From Colocasia esculenta (Eukaryota; Streptophyta; Magnoliopsida; Alismatales; Araceae), in NCBI GenBank assembly GCA_014218235.1, contig CM024755.1:76182631-76246630 (forward strand): a stretch of 64,000 bases of DNA. Reading direction: 5' to 3'. Shown piece after piece: positions 55,716 to 64,000 of this stretch; the stretch's first letter is position 1; every line of letters begins with the position of its first letter. Made by a program: the position numbers and the translations under genes. Below the pieces are notes generated by a model. That model did no database searches. It was given only the letters and a program-made list of their open reading frames with translations, and had not been told where the DNA came from.

Positions 55716-58023
55716 ATGGCATCCTCCAAGGCTTCTGAGGGAACCATGCTCACCCTTGAGCAGTTCCAGCACCTTTCCCTTGCAAAGTTTTTCATTTGTC
55801 CAGGGAAGGTCGTAGACTTTTCTCAGTTACATGGTAGCCTAGAGTGGGTAGTAGAAACCCTAGAGGAAATGGGTTGGGCTAGTCTGCGTAGGATCTCTGA
55901 ACCCTCTTTCGAAGATGCCCTCAAGACATTCTTTGTCACCCTCCAAGTTTCCTCTGAAAGTTCAGTCACTAGATATGTGAAAGGGACCAAGGTTACTATT
56001 TCTGAAGAGCTTTTGGTAGAACTTTTGGGCTGTCCCAACCCTGGCACAAGCTCAGTGAGATTGTCCCTTTGGATAAGCAAAAAATGGGAATAATTGGAAG
56101 TCTGGGGACTGTTAGCAAGAAATGTCTTTTGGTTAATGAGTTGTCTGCAGAGAAAAGACTTATCCACTCAGTGATCACCAACATCATCACTCCCAAGGCT
56201 GGCACCCATTCCTCCATTACTACCAGGGATGGTAGTTTACTATTTTGGGCCATTCAGAAGCATAGAGTTAATCTACCAGCAGTCATTTTGGAGAAAATGA
56301 TAGCATCAAAGAATCTGCAGGAGTCTCTTCCATATGGACCACTGCTATATCTGATTTTCAAGAGATTCTCAGTAGATCTAAGTGGGGATATTCCAACTGG
56401 GGTAAAAGAGAAGATTGGCTTATTTACCTTGAGGAATCTCTTCCATATTGGAAGTCATTTTGAAGACAAGGCCCAGAACTTATGGGTTAAGGAGTCTGTA
56501 CCTTAGTGCACCCATGAAGTATTTCCTGATGAAGCATTGGGTCTATCATCTGTTCCAGCAAGACAAGAAGAAGAAGAAGCCAGAGAAGAAGAAGAGAGAA
56601 TTGAAGCCAATGTTCAAGAAGAAGAGCAACGAGAAACTGATCAGTTTGAAGAGCAATTTCAGCAAAGACAAGTTCATGTCTCCCCTCCAGAACAAGATGC
56701 ACCAGAAGAAACAATCAGTCAAGTACTAAGAGATTTAAGAGGAAAAGTAGCACAAGAACAAGATAACATTCCCAGTTCTACTCCTATAGAGCAAGATTTT
56801 GAAGAGAGGCAGCATCATTCCACCCCTCCTCAGTTTGAGACCCGACCAAGGTCTCAGGGGGAGAGTAGCAACAGTTTGAACACTATACTGGATTTATTGA
56901 CAAAGCAACAAGAGAGCTTGTCAGTTCTTCAGTTGCAAGTTGAATTTGTTGATGCAAAGTTTGATGGTTTGGCTAATGAGGTCAAGAAAATGAAGGATAT
57001 CTTACTTCAGTTAGTGTGCCAACAGGGCACTAATCAGCCATCTGCACCTTCATCCACCCATCAAGAAGAGCGGCCACCAACACAACAATTATTTAATCAA
57101 GAGAAGGAGCAAGAGTCAGAGCAGCAAGAGCAGCATAAGAAACAACAAGAGGATGTACAACAACATGTTCAACAGCAAGAGCAGCAAGAACAAGAGAAGG
57201 AGCAATCAGTGCCAGAGCAGTCCTTAGCAGTAGAAGAAGAAATTCAGCAGCAACAAATTTCAGTTGTGGTTGAGCCTGATATTTAGAAGCATCAACAGAA
57301 ATCTAGGCTTAAGAGGCCCCTAGAGTCTCTAGGATTAGAAGACTCCAAGTCCAAGGTCAAGACCTTCAAGAGGATGGTTAGGAGAAAACTTCATAAAAAT
57401 GGTAAACATGTGTCCACTTCTCCTCCTCCTCCTCCTCCTCCTGAACCAACTCCTTCTAGTCACACCACTACCACTGATCCTGCTCCTCCTGAACCAGAAC
57501 AACCCCCTACATCCTCATCTCTTCCTACTGCGCCCACTGCTCCCACTCCTTCCATTATTGAACAACCTCCACCTCCTACATCATCTGATCCTCCTCCCTC
57601 TACATTTATTACAGAGGATCAGCCAATTGCCTCTAACAATGTAAATTTCAAAATTTATCTTTTGAAATACCAATTCAAGAAATCCAAGGCAACCATTCCT
57701 CCTCTCCACACACAACCTCCCAATTTCTTTTCCTCTCTTCCTACTGCCTCCACATCTTTAGCAGGCAGATCCACCCTTTCACTTTCAGAAATACTCCCTA
57801 GTATTCAACTTTCATCTAAAGGTGGGCTCATGCTAAAAGACAACTCTTCCAAACTCCTTCCTCCGTTTTGGTATCCCTTCATCTTCTACTCAGAACACCA
57901 TATGAACCTGTTCAGGGAATTTTTGTCCATCAGGGCATTCCTTGAAGTTCATGAAATGCTAGGTTTCATGTTTGAAGACTGGCTTCATACTCTCATTCAT
58001 TCTACCCAAGTCCTGTTATCTGA
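55716..58023 (+). pseudogene. copia4 extra ORF (cut by GypsyC)
   Basis: The start is ATG 55716. An N-terminal globular region (LTLEQFQHLSLAKFFICPGK, VVETLEEMGWASLRRISEPS) changes frame near 56043 and continues in one frame (DKQKMGIIGSLG, THSSITTRDGSLLFWAIQKH, LPYGPLLYLIFKRFSVDLSG) to the GypsyC junction. TAG codons at 56504-56506 and 57284-57286 interrupt it. After the first comes a Glu/Gln-rich coiled coil (about 56540-57280), then a Pro-rich linker and a C-terminal helical region. The length without the breaks would exceed 760 codons. It is positioned like the copia5 extra ORF and broadly similar in layout, with low sequence similarity by eye. No membrane segment is evident. Function is unknown. 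Confidence 0.75.
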
Positions 58024-61000
58024 TGTGACGGCCCTGGATATTTATGCCCAATAAGGCTCTACATCCAGATCCGCCTCTCGCGAACAGACCGAAGTCTCAT
58101 AAGGGATAGCTCGTACACGTGTCCAGTAAGAATATAAAAGACAACCACAACAGTATACGACACAAGAAAGTACTTGTGTTCATACCTGTATGTAATAATT
58201 TACAACTATCCCAATACATTATTACATGTCCAATTAAAAGAGTACAACTACCTGGGGCATACCCCGAGGGAGCACAAGCTCACACAACATGACTAACTCT
58301 ACTGCTGGTGGTACAAGTCTACCACAACACCTCCGCAAGCCACACAAACGACAAGCCTTGAAAAGAACATTAGGGGAGTGAGCCTCAACAAGTCACAAGC
58401 TCAGTATGGACCACCCAAAACAACATACAATACTGAAGAACCTCAACCCCAGAGGGTCTCACTGGCAACACCGATAGCCAAACCATATCATGCTCACATA
58501 AAAGTATAATTAATAACAACTAAACACAATTACATCAGCTAATACCAATCCCAGAAAGGAAGAGGGACAACAGGACTAGCACAGCACCACTAGTCCGCTA
58601 AACAACTGTAATGCCTAGGCAACAAGCCTCAAAGGCAAATTATTACAACAACTGGTCGCTAAAGCTACAAGCTTCACTGGCAACCTACCCACGTAGGGTA
58701 ACAGGACTATCATCAACTAGCCAATCCACCTTACACCAACACCTCACACTAAAACATAATCAGAAACTTACCCAGAGACGAGTAAAAGCACAACACGTGG
58801 AATGTCACTCCACAGACCTCCACATAACACAAGTCCACCTCAACACCTGAAGAGACTGGAACACAAAGTACTACAACACAAAACTACCCACAAAGGGTAC
58901 ATGTACCTACTACCATGAGGTACCACCACGGATCCAGAACCAGTATCGTGCCACCACCAGGGCTCACCACAACGGGTAAAACCTCAACCAACCTGTCACA
59001 CACACAAGCCACCACTAGTGGCAAAGCATGAGTCGGAAAGGAACGACGCCACCACATGGGAACGGACTACTAGTTCATGATGCCAATATCCAACCCGGAC
59101 AACACAACACAAGAACTACCTCTCAGTCTCGCGGTCATGGACGAAAAGTCCAACTGCCGCTCCACAACCACACAGTAAGGCCAAAGAACAGTGGAGACCA
59201 ACCAACACCATACCTGCAGACCACACAGCTGCAGGCCCATGCCTGGAACCTTTAGGGACTCTAGCCCGAGCTCCCTAAAGTGAGACACTAGAAACACAGG
59301 ACTAGCTGGGGCCCAGTACGTCTTTTGGTGTATGTACCCCCAACCACTAGCGCGCTACAAGCGACCAAACACAAACTCTCACAAGTCGTTGTCCCACTGT
59401 TGTCTTTCCCCCAGCCGGACGTACAACTCAAACACAGGAGTGAGGGTGTCCAAGACATATGACACAGACCTCGACGGTACACATAGTACCGGGACAAACG
59501 CCGAGCACTAATGTGCCTGGCTCACACAAAACCTGGGGTACCCGACTAGAGAGGTATTCCGGAATAGGTGCCGGACCACCACACTCGGCTAGCACACAAA
59601 CCATGTCAGTCACTTAATATACTGTGAAACTTATATCACGATACATTAAATATAATTGGCTCGTCACCGGTCACCATGTGACCTCCAAGCTAACCGACAC
59701 TAACGCATACTTAAATCACAATCACATACATCAATCTTACCTGACATTGGTCATCTCATGGCCTCCATTGCCATATCAATACAATATATAATCACTTAAT
59801 AACCAAACATATACTTTACTAATTAAACCATCTTAATAATAATACAAAAGACATTAAAGGACCGAAGCTAGGTTCACACTAGAACCTCACTGCTCAACCA
59901 CCACAAATTAACCACAACAATTATATTACAATAAACACAACGTCGAAACACTTGCCATGCACACATAAACCACATGCACGACACTCAAACCATGTAAACA
60001 CCATGTGTACAACACACTAACTGTGTCAACATGCCAACCACGTAAACACAGGCTCACTTCGTGAGCAACACACTTACCACGTAAACAATATGCAAATGAC
60101 ACTTTCCACGAGCACTACAAGTGCATTGGCACCACTTATCCATGCCATGCACAACACTTTAATGATAATCAGATAATCGTACCAGTAAAACAGACACAAC
60201 CAATTCTCTCAGCTGTGATCGCGACATAGGCAACTGTCGCCTTATGATCGCGACACCCCGACATGTCGCGATCCAAAAGCCTAACGCGATGGGTCGGCCT
60301 GTCGCATTTAGAACGCGACAGAGGGCTCCGTCGCCTTCATAGACCGGAACCCTAATCCGAGTTCCCATGTCTGGATCATCCCCACAAACCATACAAACCA
60401 CGTTTAATTTCCATTTTTCATGCTTTACTCAATGCCCTAGCATGATATCTACTGTTCTTTAAGTGATTAACAAACCAAACATGCGTCACATGCGATTCAC
60501 AACATGAAAATGGGCAGAATCACCCTACCTTCGCGAAGAACACGAAGACCGATCACAACCTAGCATTTCCCCCACTCCGTGCGACGTCCTCCAGGCGAGA
60601 CCACACCGAAAACGACCTCCAGAACCTCAAATCACCCGAAGACCTCTGGAAAAGCTCCTCCCTAGCCGAGCAGAGCTTCCTGAGCTCTGTTCGGCCGACC
60701 TTTCTTAAAAATACATCACAGTTGAGAACGCGACACACTCTACTGTCGCGACAAGAACGCGACGTAGGAGGCCGTCGCCTTCCTAAGGCCGACGTCAGCA
60801 TATCGCCCAGCGTGCGACATGCGGCGCGCATGCAGACGATGACCGCCTCTTGGTCGGCAAGCAGAACACGACTACCAGGGCTGTCGCGTTAAGAACGCGA
60901 CGCACACTTCTGTCACGTTCACAACCTGTGAACCAACGGGTTCTATGGGCCCAAACTGCCGGTCCACTAAGCCCCAAAAATCTGCAAAAACACCTGAAAC

Positions 61001-61081
61001 ACAAACTAATGGACCACACACTGGCCACCAAACTCGCTAAGTAAGGATCCGCAAAAATCCGAAAAAATGCGCGACGTTACA
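58024..61081 (-). repeat. GypsyC 3' LTR
   Basis: This unusually long LTR has no coding content. GCGACR-N8-YGTCGC dyads lie at 60221-60240, 60730-60749 and 60759-60778, and a 10-bp-stem version (GATCGCGACA/TGTCGCGATC) at 60246-60273. Many short hairpins occur in 58610-59240, for example 58885-58899, 58903-58923, 59008-59022 and 59213-59235. Confidence 0.9.
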
Positions 61082-63935
61082 TTACTATCACCTAAAAAAG
61101 GAATGTCGCCCTCGACATTCAAAACAAACCACAGTAGGCCGAACTATCACCTAGAAAGAAATAAAGCCATATACAAAACAAGTAAGATACACTTCCTTTG
61201 CATATGCCTTTCAAATAATCTGCGCTAACTGAATCTGCTCATTTCCATTCATGTTCCATTTAGTTACCAATCTGACTCACTTTACCTTTCAACCGTAAGC
61301 GATTCTATCCTGCTGTTGGCACTTTACCTCCTTGGACTCAACCTATTTTCACATTTTCCCTGGTTGTGTTTGCAATATTTTTTTTAGGCCACTTCACTTG
61401 CTCAAAACTTTTCACTTTACTCTGCTACTTTTAGGTGCTCTGCCATGCTAAACTTTGCTTGAGTTCTCGAATTCCTTGGTGCCATTCCATTATCTACCTG
61501 TTACTACCACCCACTACTCTGCTTTATCTGTATTCATCTTCTCAACTATTTACTTTCTGAAACAATTCATATTACCATTGTTAAATTTCTTGCCTCTTTT
61601 TGCCCTTCTGCACAAGCTGCCTTAACTCATATCTGACTAAGAGCCTCTGCCTCTCTGCTCAACTGTGCACAAACCTTTGAGCTTTCTTTTAAATTTTTGG
61701 TAACTTACGAACATTGCTTTCCATGCTTCCGCTGCGCCACTCTTATTACACCAGATATTTGGCAAAATATTCTATAAACTCTGCTCTCTTTATTGCTTCC
61801 AATTATTTTCCATTCGCACTATTATTCTGACTCTAGTTGGATTCAGTTCTAACTTTATTGGCTTCTCAAATCACTTTACTTAATCAATTAACACTGGAAG
61901 AAAATACCAAAATCTCTGAATTGATTTCTTTAATGTTTCAATTCTGGTTCTGCCACATGCTTAAATTCTGAATCCTACCATATTGTTGCTGACTTATCCA
62001 GCTCTTTTCATTCCTTTCCTACTTGAATAATACACTCTGTCTGATCTAATCAATCTATTACATAATCTTTCAAAATGTTTGCTCTCATTATTGTGTCATT
62101 ACATTCTCTTATCACATGATAACACTACTCAACTAACTCTGTTCATCTTCTACCTTCAACTTTACCGAACTCTTTCTAAATCAGGTACCACCCGTCTCTA
62201 AACTGTTCATTGTTTATCTGATCTTGCTTTTCATTTCTGTACTTATCAATTCCAATTTCCATACATTTCTTGCTCTCTCTACTCTATTCTGCCATACTCT
62301 AATCTACTTATTATTCTTTAATTATTCTACCTTTTATTCTTACATCAAACTCTGAAATACCCTTATAGAAGGATACCTTTACCCAACTAAATCACTTTCT
62401 GCACACTAATAGGCCAACTCTTACTAAGCATTTTCTGAACCCTCTAATTAAATCTGTTTCATAATCTACTATGCCCTTTCTTTCTCTGATCAATAACTCT
62501 TAATCTGATCTGTATTGCCACTTACACTATTCACGATATAATTTCTACAAAATGTTTCTCTTATCTATTCCACTATCTGGCTATCTTCACTGTACCATTT
62601 ATACTGCAATTCCTGCTAATACACAATCATCCTTTATTGAAATACTGCCAAAGCTAAAATATGAAACTGATCTCTTTAAATACTATAACTTGCTTTGCAT
62701 GATTTCTCTATTCTATTTTGCTACTCTATTCTCAAATGCTGTAACTATTGCTGCTACATCATACTTACCGTGATCTTTTTCATTCAGACCTTCAGTTTAA
62801 TTCCTCTCATTATCTGCCTTGCTATTCCACTTAACCTGATATTTCTCAACTGCTTCTCAACTAATCCATTTCTTTCTTTTCTGTCCCACATTCCTTATTC
62901 CAAACATTCTTAATCTTAACCTCAATCTTTAACACTGTATTCTTTAACAAACCATTATGTGCAATCCTATAAACTGCCACTTATTAAATGAATATCTTTC
63001 TTGTGAAATTCTCAGAAAAATCTAACCGTGCACTGATCTTCCTTTACTCTCTCTCTACTTAACTGACCACCTCTGTACATACTTACATAGATCTCTATAT
63101 CAAATTCCCCATTATCATCATTATTTACAAGAATCACAACAACACTATTTCCAAGCTCTTTACTGTACTCATCTCTAATCACCAAATACACTTATCCTTA
63201 TATGACTGCCACAAATCCTTGCTCCTCTATTTATCAGTACCTTATCTGAAACTAATCTACCTCTCTCAATTATTCCAAACTTTCTATAACACCAATCCCA
63301 TTATTACCCAGGCTGCTTCTTTAATACTTACTAATGCAAATCTTAAACACTACAATACCTCTGCCAAGGTCCTCAACCACAATTCTTAACACATACCATT
63401 CCTCATTAATAATACTGCTCCTATTGCTGTCCCATCACACTAACACCTTATACCTGTCTCTGTTAATATTGTACCTTGTCAACTCTATACCTTGCTAACA
63501 CATATCATACATATCCTTCTCAGAACACTACTCTACCTTTCCTGATTATCATAGCCAAATTCACTAATCTCTTTTCAATTTCTATAACTGAAAACCTTTA
63601 AACAACCACACTATAACTGCAACTGGGACACTAATGTAACAACTCAACTTATATCACTAACCTCACCATTTCTCTGCCATTACTAACAACTACCAGGTGT
63701 GCAAACAATCATACCCATTTCACAAACTGGGTCTCTTCTAACCACATCTTCTCTCAGCCATTACCAATAACTGCCAAACTTATAAAAACAAACACACAAT
63801 ACACATGACAAAACTCACGTGAAAAACCACACTAAACATCACATAAAATTGCAGATTTAGTACCAGCAATGGATATTAAATCATGTCTTGGGACATGGTA
63901 ACTTCAATGTCTTTTCATATTCTAAGTGGACCATT
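61082..63935 (-). other. GypsyC non-coding interior
   Basis: It is C/T-rich on the plus strand, purine-rich in the element sense. All frames are short and without recognisable domains. Parts align with GypsyB 32855-34249. A purine-containing TTACTATCACC stretch next to the LTR resembles the GypsyA 1371-1390 sequence and may include the polypurine tract. Confidence 0.78.
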
Positions 63936-63947
63936 GCTCTGATACCA
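63936..63947 (-). other. GypsyC primer-binding site
   Basis: The minus strand is TGGTATCAGAGC, two bases from the LTR start at 63950. Confidence 0.92.
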
Positions 63948-63949
63948 AC

Positions 63950-64000
63950 TGTGACGGCCCTGGATATTTATGCCCAATAAGGCTCTACATCCAGATCCGC
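63950..64000 (-). repeat. GypsyC 5' LTR, first 51 bp in window
   Basis: It matches 58024-58074 apparently without differences, which suggests a recent insertion. Confidence 0.92.

Larger units (their letters stand above)
34250..64000 (+). mobile_element. copia4: SIRE-like Ty1/copia with extra 3' ORF; right end outside window
   Basis: The order is 5' LTR (34250-35930 and 50206-50338, split by LINE2), PBS 50341-50352, gag, pol, about 520 bp of LTR-like sequence, and an extra ORF from 55716 that GypsyC cuts at 58024. No 3' LTR is inside the window. The left end is approximate (34248-34254) because no second LTR is available. Gag and pol have several stops. Confidence 0.85.
58024..64000 (-). mobile_element. 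GypsyC: non-autonomous gypsy (LARD-like), right end outside window
   Basis: The left LTR 58024-61081 (3058 bp) starts TGTGACGGCCC and ends GCGCGACGTTACA. The minus-strand PBS is at 63936-63947, and the second LTR starts at 63950. The 2.85-kb interior has no coding frames. It inserted in the copia4 extra ORF; the 5 bp before it are TCTGA, with the matching copy expected outside. LTR ends and PBS context match GypsyA, its likely enzyme donor. Confidence 0.9.

Noticed and set aside
57399..57644. Leu/Pro-rich 81-codon ORF
   Set aside because: It is an alternative frame of the CCT repeats that encode the Pro-rich linker of the copia4 extra ORF.
55716..58023. env-like gene of a plant retrovirus
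   Set aside because: SIRE-type elements can carry env-like ORFs at this position, but I see no signal peptide or membrane segment here or in copia5; coiled coil and Pro-rich parts alone are not enough.
61082..63935. Small ORFs of 70-75 codons in the GypsyC interior (for example 62552-62773)
   Set aside because: They are on the strand opposite to the element, are hydrophobic by C/T richness alone, and have no conserved counterpart in GypsyB.

Overview
The window is plant nuclear DNA and consists almost entirely of retrotransposons. I found no host protein gene, rRNA or tRNA gene. The evidence for a plant is the element types: Ty1/copia elements with a UBN2-type Gag, CCHC knuckles and a YVDDIIFGS reverse transcriptase (SIRE/Maximus-like); a Ty3/gypsy chromovirus with a C-terminal chromodomain (Tekay/Del-like); L1-type LINEs carrying a zf-RVT domain and a plant RNase H; and primer-binding sites that all match the 3' end of initiator-Met tRNA. 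The species cannot be told from this.

The layout is two nested stacks, solved from LTR ends, TG...CA termini and 5-bp target duplications. STACK 1 (1-30235): GypsyA (minus strand, runs off the left edge) has its integrase split by copia1 (1779-18986, duplication CTTTC). Copia1 contains a 5'-truncated LINE1 (~4740-15110), and LINE1 is split in its RNase H by copia2 (7221-14766, duplication GAAAT). GypsyA is split again by copia3 (19993-24926, duplication CCTGA). STACK 2 (30363-end): a non-coding gypsy (GypsyB) is cut by copia4 (plus strand, from ~34250 past the right edge). The copia4 5' LTR holds LINE2 (minus strand), which holds copia5 (36811-48179, duplication CGCCC). The extra ORF of copia4 is cut by GypsyC (58024 past the right edge), a non-autonomous gypsy with 3-kb LTRs.

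Most gag and pol frames are broken. The best-preserved coding units are the copia5 pol (953 open codons) and the extra ORF downstream of it (394 codons, uninterrupted).

The most unusual signal is regulatory. The U3 regions of copia1, copia2 and copia3 each carry four or five pairs of a GTGTCGACAC-type palindrome. Members of a pair start 20-22 bp apart (almost always 21), pairs usually recur every 74-75 bp, and the last one lies exactly 120 bp from a TATAAATA box. Copia5 has the same design with CTGTCGACAG. It repeats the four-pair array between pol and its extra ORF, and places one more pair about 90 bp upstream of a TATA box in front of that ORF. This suggests a second, LTR-like promoter driving the extra ORF. 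Copia4 shows a parallel arrangement with its own LTR dyad motif. Downstream of the TATA boxes the LTR leaders contain serial short hairpins with covarying stems. The gypsy LTRs carry a separate GCGACR-N8-YGTCGC dyad.
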